From JASJBU01 sp963797085 (GTDB lineage Bacteria > Pseudomonadota > Gammaproteobacteria > Chromatiales > Chromatiaceae), in assembly GCA_963797085.1 (NCBI GenBank), contig CAWCOA010000014.1:1-64000 (forward strand): a stretch of DNA of 64,000 nucleotides, in the 5' to 3' direction. Below the pieces are notes generated by a model that was not told where the DNA came from, searched no databases, and saw nothing but the letters and a program-made list of their open reading frames with translations. A program made the position numbers and the translations under genes. Below are positions 9,160 through 18,182 of the stretch, piece after piece (positions within the stretch are counted from its first letter, which is position 1; every line of letters starts with the position of its first letter).

Positions 9160-11106
9160 TCACCACCCATCCCGTGCTGGTAGAAATACCCGTTTGGTTG
9201 CACCTTGTAATTCACTGGACATCTGATCAATGATGCCGAAGTGCTGGATCCTCAGCAAGGCAGCGATCTCCTGCTTCTGATCTGTCAAAACCGCCAGCAT
9301 ATCGGCCCGCATCTCTTCCCGGAACAGGGCTTCATCAATCTCTAAGAACACCTTGTCAAATAACAGCCAGGTAACGGCACCCGCACCGACACCGCACAGC
9401 ACCGCCATCGGGCCCCCGGGAGAGCACAACGCGGCAGCCCCGGCAGCGGAGATCAGAATGGATCCGCCCTTTTTCGCTGCTGCTTTACCCAGGAGGCTGC
9501 TGGCAGTGACGAAGCTCTTTTTAGTAGCCAACTTGGTCACAAACGCCGCTGTGGTCTTTTTCGCCAACAGTTTCGATGAGGTGACCGCAACCAAGGTGGC
9601 ACCCCCCGCTGCTGCCGATGCACGCATACCGTCTCGGCCGGAATTACCGAGCATGGAAAGGTCCAAGTCACCAAGGCCGCAGGGATTGGCCTGCACGCCC
9701 AGGTTGGCCCACTGATCAAGACGCTCGCTCAAAGCAGCCATCTGTTGCACAGAATCCTCGGCGATTGCCTGGCTGGCGGCCGCAAGGCGATCAGCAAAGC
9801 GGGTGTTTTCAAACAGGTGGCGTTGCAACTCTTCAGCCATCATTTGCCCGATATCTCCAGTGGCTAGTGCCATCAAGCGCTCGTACTCTCCGATGATAGT
9901 GAAGTACCAATCAAGATATTCGTCCACACCATGTTCGACATCGTCGAACAGCGCGCCTACGGTGGCGTCTAACTGTCTTGCGGTGTCTCGCTTCAAGCTG
10001 GCTCGGACAATTTCCACCTCACTGTTCAAGCTCTGCTCCAGGGCATCCACCGCTGCCCTATCAGGTTTGCAGGGATTGGGCCAGTCCAAAATCTCCTGCC
10101 CCCTCTCCTGCAGGATCCCCGGATCGAACTTCTGTAGCTTGACCACGGCATAGAGGTAGGGAATGGCGAGTACCAAAATGGTGAGAAAGAAAGACTTGGA
10201 AAAGACGCTTTCCCCGATTAATGCCGCCATACGCAGTTTTCGCGCATCAAGCAGTCCGACGACACCGAGCTGATAGCGTGTGAAGGCGTAGGCGAAGACA
10301 CTCGCCTGGAGCAGGATCAGCGCCCAAGCGGCAAGCTTGAGTTCGGAATGAAGCAGATTCGGGATCAGCACCTCAGAAAGATGCCATGTCAGCTGTTTAA
10401 CGGCCGCCAGGAACCCCACCAGAAAGCCGGACAACGGACAGTTCGCTTTGGCTGCGAACGCGTTGAGGGTTTGCTCCGTCACGGCATGCCAGGTCATGCC
10501 CCTGGTGTCGGGTGCACCCACAAGAAAGAAATCGATGACCAGGAAACCGGCTGTCAGAAACAGCAGGTTCAGCAGAAACAGCGGCCAGCGGCGTACCAAT
10601 ACCCCCAACTGCTGTTCCTGCACTTGACTTGCCAAGCGCCTGCGCACTGGGCCAACCACCAGCGCTAACATTAGTACATCTGCAGTGAGTACGAGCCAAT
10701 GCTCGATGCTGAGCAGTACCGAAAAGGCCAGCAGCAAACTGGCCCACACCAGGGCTACTAAGACCTGCCAGCTGCGGGTGACACGTCCGGCCCATAACCA
10801 GCCACGGATAGCGCTGCCTTCCCTGGTGGCTCGCTCCAGTACCGCCCGCCGCTGAAACAGGACATACTCCTGTTGATAGTGCCAGATGGGCCAGGCAGCA
10901 AGGGCCACAAGAAAGAAAAGCCCCCAGCAGGGGGAATCGACCAGCCCCCAAGCGAGCAGAAACAGCACCCCCACTGCCGCCGGCATCGTCAGAAGGCGGG
11001 ATGCGAGTGTGCTGGAAGCGTCCGGGGTTGTGTCGGCGTTGCTCATCGGAACAATCGGGGTCGTGAGAATATCCAGGAAACTACCACGTTTATGGATCTC
11101 GGACAT
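9160..11106 (-). CDS. Large membrane protein of unknown function
   Basis: 648 residues, not recognised. The N-terminal half carries about seven hydrophobic segments (for example LLTMPAAVGVLFLLAWGLV, WPLFLLNLLFLTAGFLVIDFF and FFLTILVLAIPYLYAVV). A long polar, probably helical stretch follows (about 345-470). A Lys/Ala-rich region (TTAAFVTKLATKKSFVTA) and a Gly/Ala-rich hydrophobic segment (LISAAGAAALCSPGGPMAV, then TWLLFDKVF) follow, and the end is charged and helical. A later ATG (MSNADTTP, 11046) is an alternative start. The reading frame is intact in an otherwise decayed zone, which suggests it is used or recently acquired. No operon partner is visible. Confidence 0.65.
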   Translation of the reverse strand: MSEIHKRGSFLDILTTPIVPMSNADTTPDASSTLASRLLTMPAAVGVLFLLAWGLVDSPCWGLFFLVALAAWPIWHYQQEYVLFQRRAVLERATREGSAIRGWLWAGRVTRSWQVLVALVWASLLLAFSVLLSIEHWLVLTADVLMLALVVGPVRRRLASQVQEQQLGVLVRRWPLFLLNLLFLTAGFLVIDFFLVGAPDTRGMTWHAVTEQTLNAFAAKANCPLSGFLVGFLAAVKQLTWHLSEVLIPNLLHSELKLAAWALILLQASVFAYAFTRYQLGVVGLLDARKLRMAALIGESVFSKSFFLTILVLAIPYLYAVVKLQKFDPGILQERGQEILDWPNPCKPDRAAVDALEQSLNSEVEIVRASLKRDTARQLDATVGALFDDVEHGVDEYLDWYFTIIGEYERLMALATGDIGQMMAEELQRHLFENTRFADRLAAASQAIAEDSVQQMAALSERLDQWANLGVQANPCGLGDLDLSMLGNSGRDGMRASAAAGGATLVAVTSSKLLAKKTTAAFVTKLATKKSFVTASSLLGKAAAKKGGSILISAAGAAALCSPGGPMAVLCGVGAGAVTWLLFDKVFLEIDEALFREEMRADMLAVLTDQKQEIAALLRIQHFGIIDQMSSELQGATKRVFLPARDGW

Positions 11107-11659
11107 CCCAATCCAATACCTATTGCAACAACATAGGACCTACCCCGATAAGGTGCCAAAAGCGCTGATGTTTGCATGATACGTCCATCCGCCAAAGCCA
11201 GTGTAAAATAATCTCACACTCAATCCAGAGTGTGCTTGTTATATCCTGTTAGGGTCCAGTCCGGTCTATTGTATCAACCATATGAATTCTTGCTTTGTGC
11301 GCCCTGCTGCCACCTGATGAGAGTATAAATATAAGCTCCTTCGCCCTGCCCTATCAATGACCGTTTCCTCGACTTGGTAATGGTTGTGGATGCCTGAAGT
11401 CAATGACTGCTCTGTCGGCATTACTGCCAGTTTGTAGCCTCACAATGCAGGAGTTCTACAATTACTGGCCTGTTATGAATTCTGTTGACTCGTTGCTGTC
11501 AATCATTGTTTTGATCAGAATAGACAGCAACCGGCCACAAGAAAACGTCAGGCGTTTGACGGCTCATCGAGGTAGACTCACCGATTGAGCCAACCGACCG
11601 AGACAATGGAAGCGGCAAGTATGCTCGGCAACTAATTCGGATGTCCCCAAGGAGGCACG
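11107..11659. other. Intergenic, no gene recognised
   Basis: A divergent spacer between the orphan membrane protein and the next plus-strand gene; promoters for both are expected here but no convincing -35/-10 pair stands out. Short frames on both strands lack features. Confidence 0.5.
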
Positions 11660-12079
11660 ATGGGCAAGTATGAGTTCCTAGATGGCGAGCGCGTCCGGAA
11701 GGCCCACTCCGTTCGTAATATCCCACCAGTTTTCCAGCACCTCGCGACAAGCCTGGCTGGTATCCCTGATCTCCGTTACATCAAGATCTTTCCGGATCGG
11801 ATTACGGCTTCGAACGTTGTTTCCGATGATGGTAAAAAAAACCCAGTGGTAATCGTCGGCAAAGAAGGTATCGTGGGAGTTGAATTGCTGATCGATATAC
11901 CGAACGAGATCGTGCAATTCTACGCCCTCACCTCCGCGACCAAGGGCTGCGGACGCGAAATTGTCGATACGGTAGTCGGCGCGACGCCTGAAGAATGGTT
12001 TCTTGCGGTGCTCATGGACTGGAGTGGAGGCTTCTGGCAGAAGATGGCACAGGAGTACCCGCGACTATCTCTGAGCTGA
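11660..12079 (+). CDS. Conserved-looking hypothetical protein, possibly GNAT-like
   Basis: 139 residues starting at an ATG with a near-perfect ribosome site (AAGGAGG, four bases before the start). The middle (VVIVGKEGIVGVELLIDIPNE) and the segment SATKGCGREIVDTVVGATPE loosely recall the beta4-beta5 and acetyl-CoA-loop region of GNAT acyltransferases, followed by WFLAVLMDWSGGFWQKMA. The N-terminal part is not recognised. I would not assign a substrate. It stands alone, with no gene following for over 200 bases. Coding status is well supported by the start signal; the family is tentative. Confidence 0.6.
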   Translation: MGKYEFLDGERVRKAHSVRNIPPVFQHLATSLAGIPDLRYIKIFPDRITASNVVSDDGKKNPVVIVGKEGIVGVELLIDIPNEIVQFYALTSATKGCGREIVDTVVGATPEEWFLAVLMDWSGGFWQKMAQEYPRLSLS

Positions 12080-12306
12080 GTGCTGTTGTTGGACATAGCA
12101 TCTCGGCTAGCGATAAGGCTGACGATGCCTGCGGTGTGGTCGGATCCTGGATACTCCGCAAGGCTGCGCCTCTCGCCGTACAGGACTCGGCCAAATACCG
12201 CCACTCACAACTTGTCTGAGTTATTTACAGGAGACTCTCTCAAACGAAACAAGCAGGCCCATAGAGACCCGCTTGATTTCAGATCATTAAGTAGTTATAT
12301 CTTTTT

Positions 12307-12567
12307 TTAATCTTTGTCTGAGGGCTTGTCTTTGCCAGGTACTTTATCCTTGCTCCACGCGCCGGATGCTTTTTCATTGAACTTCCGGTTTTCTTCCTCA
12401 GGATCATCGTCACTGGCTTCTTCGCCTCTACCTCTCGGGGTCTCAAACTCTGACCCTGGGGTCGCTGAGCCGCCGCCGTAACCGCCGCCAGATTTTCCTT
12501 CAGATGCGAACCCTGCAGATGACGCGGTCAATAACAGTGCAGACAAAATAACGAGTGTTTTTTTCAT
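12307..12567 (-). CDS. Small secreted Gly-rich/charged protein
   Basis: 86 residues with a textbook signal peptide (MKKTLVILSALLLTASSAGFAS). A glycine-rich stretch (GGGYGGGS) and a highly charged tail (SDDDPEEENRKFNEK...KDKPSDKD) follow. AGAAAGGAAT directly precedes the ATG at 12567. No cysteine and no recognised fold: the mature protein is probably disordered and periplasmic or secreted. The long AT-rich region upstream can hold its promoter. Function unknown. Confidence 0.65.
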   Translation of the reverse strand: MKKTLVILSALLLTASSAGFASEGKSGGGYGGGSATPGSEFETPRGRGEEASDDDPEEENRKFNEKASGAWSKDKVPGKDKPSDKD

Positions 12568-13331
12568 ATTCCTTTCTCCGTGAATTGCTTTATTGGAAAT
12601 TATCGAAGCAATAACTCATCAAACCATCTAGTTCTAGCACCTCCTCCATACGAATTACATTCCTGATGTTTAGACTATATAGCAAGTCAGAATCAATCAA
12701 CCCCTTCGTTAGAATTACTTGCAATCGTTCACAAACCCAATGAAAGAATCCCATCTAATACTATTTAAGTTTGAATGTTTGCATGATTATTATGGTACTA
12801 AGTTATTAGCATTTGACTCGGAGAGCACAAGGTCATCGAATCTTTTTCTGTCGATTCGTCAGTTCGAATATTTCTCACATAAAACCAATGTCCATAAAAG
12901 GTGACTCTAACCAATTGGTGAACTTGAGTCCTGCGGTCAACTGATGAATGGGTATCACTACCCTGCCCTTCTAATGACAGCCGCTAGGCTAGAAAGTAAT
13001 AAGGACACTGCCCATACCCTAGCAGCTATTCAAGCTTGCTGAGGTTTGATGGTAATCAGAAAAACATAAAGCGTAGGAGTTATATTCCTATGTTTTTATT
13101 GAAGAAATACAGATTTCGTTTATCGATTGTTTAATGTACCTGTGGTAGTATTCGCCGATATAATATGAAAGTTAGTGAAGATCCTGATAAGAGTATTTGC
13201 CATCCACAAACATTCACTATTTAGCGGCCCGAGAAGAATCAAGATGAAGACGATACCGCTATCGGCGGCTTAAAAGTAAATTAACGAGAGACACAAAGTG
13301 TCCAATTAAAACAAAAAAACGGGAGGTGCAC
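12568..13331. other. Divergent AT-rich regulatory spacer
   Basis: About 760 bases without a supported gene between the small secreted protein (minus) and the roadblock module (plus). It is markedly more AT-rich than its surroundings. A TATAAT hexamer lies at 13159-13164. A 61-codon plus frame at 12719-12904 is not supported. Confidence 0.55.
13159..13164 (+). promoter_or_regulatory. Possible -10 element of the roadblock module
   Basis: A perfect TATAAT sits about 170 bases upstream of the first gene of the module. The bases 17-18 upstream do not make a good TTGACA, so only the -10 is seen; the match could be chance in AT-rich DNA. Confidence 0.3.
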
Positions 13332-13697
13332 ATGGACAGAACGAAACATCTGGACAAGGTGCTCAAATATCTTCAGAACCGGTCACCGGACGTCATTGCA
13401 GCTGCTTTGATATCGGACGATGGCCTCACAATCGCCAGTGCTCTACCACAAGGACTCGACGACACACGTGTTGGCGGAATGAGCGCAACGCTCCTCAGTC
13501 TCGGAACACGTGCCTCTCAAGAATTGCATCGCGGAAGCGTACAAGAAGTCATAGTCAGAGGTGAGGGTGGCTACGCTGTTCTCGTCAAAGCCGTACGCGG
13601 TGTATTGTTGCTGGTCGTAGCTAATGAAGATGCAAAGCTGGGAATGATCTATTTTGACATGCGTGAAGCAATCGGCGCTATCAAACAAATTTTGTAG
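13332..13697 (+). CDS. Roadblock/LC7-domain protein
   Basis: 121 residues forming a single roadblock/LC7 (longin-like) domain: SPDVIAAALISDDGLTIASA as the first strands, the GMSATLLSLGTRASQEL helix, then QEVIVRGEGGYAVLVKAVRG and LLLVVANEDAKLGMIYFDMR. Bacterial members such as MglB act as dimers that regulate Ras-like GTPases or serve as scaffolds. Here no small GTPase gene is adjacent. The start is the ATG at 13332 because GGGAGG lies five bases before it; an in-frame GTG six bases earlier overlaps that ribosome site. It is the first gene of a four-gene plus-strand module that also ends with a roadblock-like domain. Confidence 0.88.
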   Translation: MDRTKHLDKVLKYLQNRSPDVIAAALISDDGLTIASALPQGLDDTRVGGMSATLLSLGTRASQELHRGSVQEVIVRGEGGYAVLVKAVRGVLLLVVANEDAKLGMIYFDMREAIGAIKQIL

Positions 13698-13922
13698 GCT
13701 GACTAATACCGGAATATAACGATCATTGTTCGACGGACTTAAACACTAAAAGCTGCGTTGCGTGATTTTATACCAGCGCTGGCGAATCTGACTTTAAGTA
13801 CCTTGATCTCTGCGACATATCTTTGCCGCATACAAACAGTTGTCTATCAACTCTGGTATTAGCATAACCGTGACTTACACGAGAATCAGTGCCAATCACA
13901 CAGCGAGGGAAAAGAAGACAGC

Positions 13923-14684
13923 ATGCCCGATACAGTGCTTTACGAAGACGATACACATAAAAACGTTTTGCTAGAGGATTTCGGCCTTGGCGGCCTTGCG
14001 GTCCAGGCCAATCAACACCTGATTGTTCATGGAGATGCCGGGATGATACTTGATCCTGGCGGTCACAAGGTTTACAGCAAAGCGCTTTCTGAGACAATGT
14101 CAATCCTCGCCGGGACCAATCTACGTTATATCTTTCTATCTCACCAAGATCCCGATATCGTCGCAGCGGTCAACGGCTGGCTGATTACTACGGATGCGGA
14201 GGCATACATATCAAAGCTGTGGATACGTTTCGTACCCCACTTCGGGATTGATCATCTCGTCGAGCATCGACTGAAGCCAATCCCTGACGAAGGGATGGTC
14301 ATTGATCTCGGTGGTTCCCGCCTTCCGGTTCTTCCGGCGCACTTCCTGCACAGCGCAGGCAATTTTCAAGTCTACGATCCTATTGCGAAGATTCTTTACA
14401 GTGGAGACCTGGGAGCATCCTTAGGTATGGAATATATCTATGTATCGGATTTCGATGCCCATCTGCAGTATATGGAGGGTTTCCACAAACGCTACATGGC
14501 ATCAAACGATGCACTAAAAGCGTGGGCCAACATGGTTCGTGAACTCGACATTGAGATTATCGCCCCGCAGCATGGAGCAATATTCAAGGGGAAGGATATG
14601 GTCGAACGATTTATCGATTGGTGTTCGCAGCTTGAGTGTGGCATCGATCTAGTTACCGACTTATTCAAGGCGCCTCCTGACTAA
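13923..14684 (+). CDS. Diiron beta-lactamase-fold protein (ODP/flavodiiron-like)
   Basis: 253 residues in a metallo-beta-lactamase fold with the ligand pattern of flavodiiron proteins: His74, Asp76 and Asp78 in LSHQDPD (Glu replaced by Asp at the middle position), His143 in HSAGN, Asp162 in YSGDLGA and His217 in APQHG. There is no flavodoxin domain, so it is an ODP-type stand-alone diiron protein. Relatives such as the Treponema denticola ODP bind iron and oxygen as sensors for chemotaxis rather than reducing NO. Oxygen, NO or redox sensing is therefore the best guess. It lies 225 bases after the roadblock gene and 88 bases before the OmpA-domain gene. No signal peptide, so cytoplasmic. Confidence 0.85.
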   Translation: MPDTVLYEDDTHKNVLLEDFGLGGLAVQANQHLIVHGDAGMILDPGGHKVYSKALSETMSILAGTNLRYIFLSHQDPDIVAAVNGWLITTDAEAYISKLWIRFVPHFGIDHLVEHRLKPIPDEGMVIDLGGSRLPVLPAHFLHSAGNFQVYDPIAKILYSGDLGASLGMEYIYVSDFDAHLQYMEGFHKRYMASNDALKAWANMVRELDIEIIAPQHGAIFKGKDMVERFIDWCSQLECGIDLVTDLFKAPPD

Positions 14685-14772
14685 ATCCGGCGGCCATAAC
14701 CAGAGACTTCCTTCAACAATAGTATTACCTTCAGAAAACTTCACCGGCACACATGACAAGGAATAATAAAAG

Positions 14773-15714
14773 ATGCCAAGCAACGATATACCGAATCAAT
14801 ACAACCTGATAGGTGAAAACACACCAATATGGCTCGTATTAGCTCTGTTGTTGGTTGGACTCATAGGCAGCGTTACCACCGTACAGCTGTTACTACCCCC
14901 TGACATAACAATGGAATCATTAAAATCTTGGTTAACTCATTCGAATTTAAAAGAGCGCACTTCCGAACCACCCAGACCTATAATCCGGACTAACGAGTTA
15001 TCCGCCGATTTATCTACAGCTACGACTTCGCAGAATCCAAGAACTGAAACTGCCAGCTCAATCATCGAGAAGTCAACGTCTGGGCAAAAGAGCTCTGTGG
15101 AGCTGCATGAGGCTACACCGACGCGGTCTTCAAACTCTATCGATACACCGGTAACCACTGAATCTACTGCAACAATTGTTGAACGCAATGAGTTAGCCGT
15201 GGACGAGCCAGCTGTTGCAAATGTGAGCGAAGACGCCGCAAGAGCTGAGACTATTGCTGATTTCGCTGAACTCAAAGCGTTCGAAACAACGACTCATACC
15301 CAAATTCAATCTGCCGCCAATGACGATACGGCGCGCGATTGCCCTCCCCTCTTTTTCGTCCAGTTTAAGCGTGGTGGCATTCATCCTGTCAATCCGGATC
15401 TGAATGAGAATGCGACAAAGCTACACGAATGGTTGAGTCATCACCCAGACGCCAAGATACTGATCGAAGGGCACGCGGATTCCTCCGGCCCTGAAGAGTT
15501 AAATTTATTGATCAGTCACCGGCGGGCTAAAGCGGTTTCACAGCTTTTAGTCAGTACCGGCATTACTAATGAGCAAATGGTAACACGCGCTTTTGGCGAA
15601 TATTCACCGCTCAAAGGACACTCGCCCGAGTCAGAAAGAAACTGTCGTGTCTCGTTGCGCGTCGAAGGTGTTCATGCATGCCCAAAAGTCACAAGTGATG
15701 GAGAAATACGATGA
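14773..15714 (+). CDS. Membrane-anchored OmpA-domain protein
   Basis: 313 residues: a short polar N-terminus, one membrane helix (about residues 19-41, PIWLVLALLLVGLIGSVTTV), a Ser/Thr/Glu-rich linker of about 150 residues and a C-terminal OmpA-like peptidoglycan-binding domain (about 195-305; ILIEGHADSSGPEELNLL, SHRRAKAVSQLL). The topology is inner-membrane anchor plus periplasmic peptidoglycan binder, as in MotB, but no MotA-like partner is present. Its TGA overlaps the next start in an ATGA, so the two are translationally coupled. Likely role: attaching the module to the cell wall. Confidence 0.85.
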   Translation: MPSNDIPNQYNLIGENTPIWLVLALLLVGLIGSVTTVQLLLPPDITMESLKSWLTHSNLKERTSEPPRPIIRTNELSADLSTATTSQNPRTETASSIIEKSTSGQKSSVELHEATPTRSSNSIDTPVTTESTATIVERNELAVDEPAVANVSEDAARAETIADFAELKAFETTTHTQIQSAANDDTARDCPPLFFVQFKRGGIHPVNPDLNENATKLHEWLSHHPDAKILIEGHADSSGPEELNLLISHRRAKAVSQLLVSTGITNEQMVTRAFGEYSPLKGHSPESERNCRVSLRVEGVHACPKVTSDGEIR

Positions 15715-16466
15715 TACTATTGGCAACAATTCTTGGAATCACCGCTGCCACTGTACTAATCATCGCTGGCTATTTACTCGGAGCTAAACGCGGATTGCGG
15801 GCAAGAGAACAACTTCGAAAACAAAACATGCGACAATCCAAGGAACAGATACGTTTACGGGAACTAGTGTCTCAATATGTCAAGGACGATACTGACGCGT
15901 TAGCCTTGAGGAAGGATTTGGTAAACATGACTAAAGCCATACTCAGCCAGAGCGACGCGGTACACCAGATGCTGGAGCCGCTCAACAAACGTGATGCAGA
16001 ATTCGATTCCCTGCGCGCGATCGTTGAGCAGGCGTTGACACCACTAACCCAGCGTGAACAACTCGCCTATGAGTTATCCACCCTCAGCACCAACACCGGC
16101 GACCGCAGCAACCTTGTGCTTTTACTTGATCAGATCGCCGAGAAGGGACAATTTTGGGCAGTTTCACTGCATGACGAGCAAGGCTTGTTGTTGGCCGCAA
16201 GCCGCAATTCCAAAAATCTCGATCGACTAACTGCAATCTCCACCATGGTGCTATTGTTCGCCGATCGTATTGGGCGTAGTGAGGGTCCAGCACCCTTGTC
16301 ATTAATGGTACACGATGAAGCTAATATGGCGACATTATGTCGTCTTTTCCAGGTTGGAGAGCAACAGTTGCTGTTATCTGCCGTAGCGACCGGCACCCAA
16401 CTTACATCTACCGCTTTGGATCCCGCGCTAGCGAAAGTGGATGCCGTTTTATCGACACATCATTAA
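15711..16466 (+). CDS. Membrane-anchored coiled-coil protein with roadblock-like C-terminus
   Basis: 251 residues: N-terminal membrane helix (residues 2-23, ILLATILGITAATVLIIAGYLLG), a basic, Gln-rich coiled-coil stretch (about 25-110), and a C-terminal domain of about 120 residues (KGQFWAVSLHDEQGLLLAAS, LTAISTMVLLFADRIGRS, ...RLFQVGEQQLLLSAVATG) with the strand-helix-strand order and spacing of a roadblock/LC7 domain. The roadblock call is by pattern only; a GAF-like fold is the alternative. It begins four bases inside the preceding gene. Its cytoplasmic domain could dimerise with the soluble roadblock protein encoded first in the module. Confidence 0.7.
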   Translation: MILLATILGITAATVLIIAGYLLGAKRGLRAREQLRKQNMRQSKEQIRLRELVSQYVKDDTDALALRKDLVNMTKAILSQSDAVHQMLEPLNKRDAEFDSLRAIVEQALTPLTQREQLAYELSTLSTNTGDRSNLVLLLDQIAEKGQFWAVSLHDEQGLLLAASRNSKNLDRLTAISTMVLLFADRIGRSEGPAPLSLMVHDEANMATLCRLFQVGEQQLLLSAVATGTQLTSTALDPALAKVDAVLSTHH

Positions 16467-16564
16467 CGGCCCCTTTCAAAGGTGTTTGGACTGTAAGCTA
16501 GCTTCTGTCCCGATTTTCCCGACAACCACAAAATGTCTGATCGAGTCTGAGCTATCAAAATAGA

Positions 16565-17500
16565 TCATTCCAAACGGACTTCCTGCACGTATAGTGTCCG
16601 GGGCTTAGCATGTGCTGAGATAAAGATGCCGAGTCTATGGATACGGCTAAGATCCATTTCACGGCCTTTGGGTGCCGCTGCGACTGCTTCCAGCTCAATT
16701 TTGATATCGTTAAATCCAGGGGTGAGGAGATAAGACTGATTGAATCGATCCATATACTGTTGCTCGCCAATGGCATGTTGGTAGTCATGAATCCTGCAGG
16801 TTACCGAGACTGCTTCGGTATCCGGGTTATATAGTTTCAACCTCAGTGCGTGAAAACCTCGCCAGTCACCGGGAAAGTATTTCAGGAAGGTCCCTGAATA
16901 TTTTCGAGCAGTGAGATTCAGTTTCATAAATCCCTCAGCATGCAAGCCTGCGGGACTTTCCTGGAAACGCTGTGCATTTCCCGACCAACGCTCTACCTCA
17001 AACGGTGTTTCAAAATTCGCTAAGATTGGAAATTGGTTTCTGGCAATTGTCTCGTCGATGAGACTGACCAATAATGGCTTGAGCTGAATCAGCAGAATTA
17101 TTACCGCTGTGCTCTTCCACAATAAACCCCAAGGTATTGCTCCTGCTTGCCGGCTACTTGCGGTAAATGCAAGGACCAGCAGGCTACCGGTTATATCCCT
17201 CAAGATATCTCCAGTATCCGGACTACGATCTGTCCCATATTGCGCAACCTCTATCAGAGTGCCGGTGATCAGAGTGATGGAAAGAATCACCAGCCACTGC
17301 ATCGCCAAGGACTGACGAGCAATCCATTTGGTTTTCAATAACAGAAAGGCCACCAGGGCGAAATAGAAGATATGTCCTATATCCCAGAAGTCTTGCACTG
17401 AACGTGCCGGAGCAACCCCTGTGTCGCCCCAGAACAGGAACCAGGTAGACACCAATAAAACGGAGACCAGGAACCGGTTGCTATGTATTGGTGAGGTCAT
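16565..17500 (-). CDS. VanZ-like membrane protein with C-terminal beta-rich domain
   Basis: 311 residues. The N-terminal half is a VanZ-like domain: several helices and the GHIFYFALVAFLLL ... TGTLIEVAQYGTDRSPDTGDILRD pattern with its conserved Asp residues. The C-terminal 130 residues (NFETPFEVERWSG, LRLKLYNPDTEAVSVTCRI, YLLTPGFNDIKIEL) read like a galactose-binding or carbohydrate-binding jelly-roll on the periplasmic side. The ATG at 17500 is chosen because it overlaps the preceding endonuclease gene by 20 bases in a tight operon; a longer upstream extension is possible but lacks a ribosome site. Function unknown; an envelope or polysaccharide role is a guess. Confidence 0.7.
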   Translation of the reverse strand: MTSPIHSNRFLVSVLLVSTWFLFWGDTGVAPARSVQDFWDIGHIFYFALVAFLLLKTKWIARQSLAMQWLVILSITLITGTLIEVAQYGTDRSPDTGDILRDITGSLLVLAFTASSRQAGAIPWGLLWKSTAVIILLIQLKPLLVSLIDETIARNQFPILANFETPFEVERWSGNAQRFQESPAGLHAEGFMKLNLTARKYSGTFLKYFPGDWRGFHALRLKLYNPDTEAVSVTCRIHDYQHAIGEQQYMDRFNQSYLLTPGFNDIKIELEAVAAAPKGREMDLSRIHRLGIFISAHAKPRTLYVQEVRLE

Positions 17501-18182
17501 ATTCGACAGCGGCGTATTCACACAGCAAGCGCAGACAACAGTTCTCACAGACAGGTTTGACCCGGCAGACCTGTTTCGCGTGGTGAACAATCAAGGCATG
17601 GTATTCATTGAACAATCCAGCGTCAGCATCCAATGCCTGTTCAAAATTGAGGCGCAGCGTTTCATAATCGGTCTTCCCTGCCACCAGACCGAGCCTGCTG
17701 AAGAGCCGTCGGGTATAGGCATCGATCACGAAGACCGGCCGGTCGAAGGCATAGAGCAGGATATCATCCGCAGTCTCCGGCCCAATGCCATGCACCCGCA
17801 GAAATCTTTCCCGCAGCTCCAGGTCGTCTAACTGGTCAAGCTCAGGATTCTCCAGTAGAAATCGGCACAGCGCCTGTAAGCGCTTGGCCTTGATATTGAA
17901 ATAGCCCGAGGGACGCAAGGCTGCCGCCAGTTCATCCTGGCTCAATTGCAAGATGGCATGCGGTTCAAGCAGTGCTTCTGATTTCAGGTTATCGATGGCC
18001 CGCTCTACATTTGGCCAGGCTGTATTCTGGGTGAGCACCGCACCCAGCATGATTTCGAACGGTGAATCCCCCGGCCACCAGTGCTGTGGGCCATGGGAAT
18101 CGAACAGTTCTTGATAGATTTGCTTTAAACGGGTGCCGGAAAAGCTCACCGCCCCCGCTTGCCGGGACCTTTTCTTCCCCAT
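17481..18182 (-). CDS. Endonuclease III-like HhH-GPD DNA glycosylase
   Basis: 233 residues of the HhH-GPD superfamily: helix-hairpin-helix LRVHGIGPETADDILLYAF with the catalytic-region Asp in VFVIDAYTRRLF, and a C-terminal iron-sulfur motif C-x5-C-x2-C-x5-C (CRVKPVCENCCLRLLC). Members remove damaged pyrimidines or other bases. It is the endonuclease III domain type rather than canonical Nth: the Lys of Nth (LPGVGRKTA) is replaced by Glu-Thr here, so it may be a monofunctional glycosylase. It overlaps rluB upstream by 37 bases and the VanZ-like gene downstream by 20 bases. Confidence 0.85.
   Translation of the reverse strand: MGKKRSRQAGAVSFSGTRLKQIYQELFDSHGPQHWWPGDSPFEIMLGAVLTQNTAWPNVERAIDNLKSEALLEPHAILQLSQDELAAALRPSGYFNIKAKRLQALCRFLLENPELDQLDDLELRERFLRVHGIGPETADDILLYAFDRPVFVIDAYTRRLFSRLGLVAGKTDYETLRLNFEQALDADAGLFNEYHALIVHHAKQVCRVKPVCENCCLRLLCEYAAVEYDLTNT

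Noticed and set aside
12719..12904. 61-codon plus-strand frame in the AT-rich spacer
   Set aside because: No ribosome site and no recognisable pattern; expected by chance in stop-poor stretches of this length.
17501..17590. Longer start for the VanZ-like gene
   Set aside because: The extra 30 codons overlap the iron-sulfur end of the endonuclease gene, lack a ribosome site and do not continue the membrane domain pattern.
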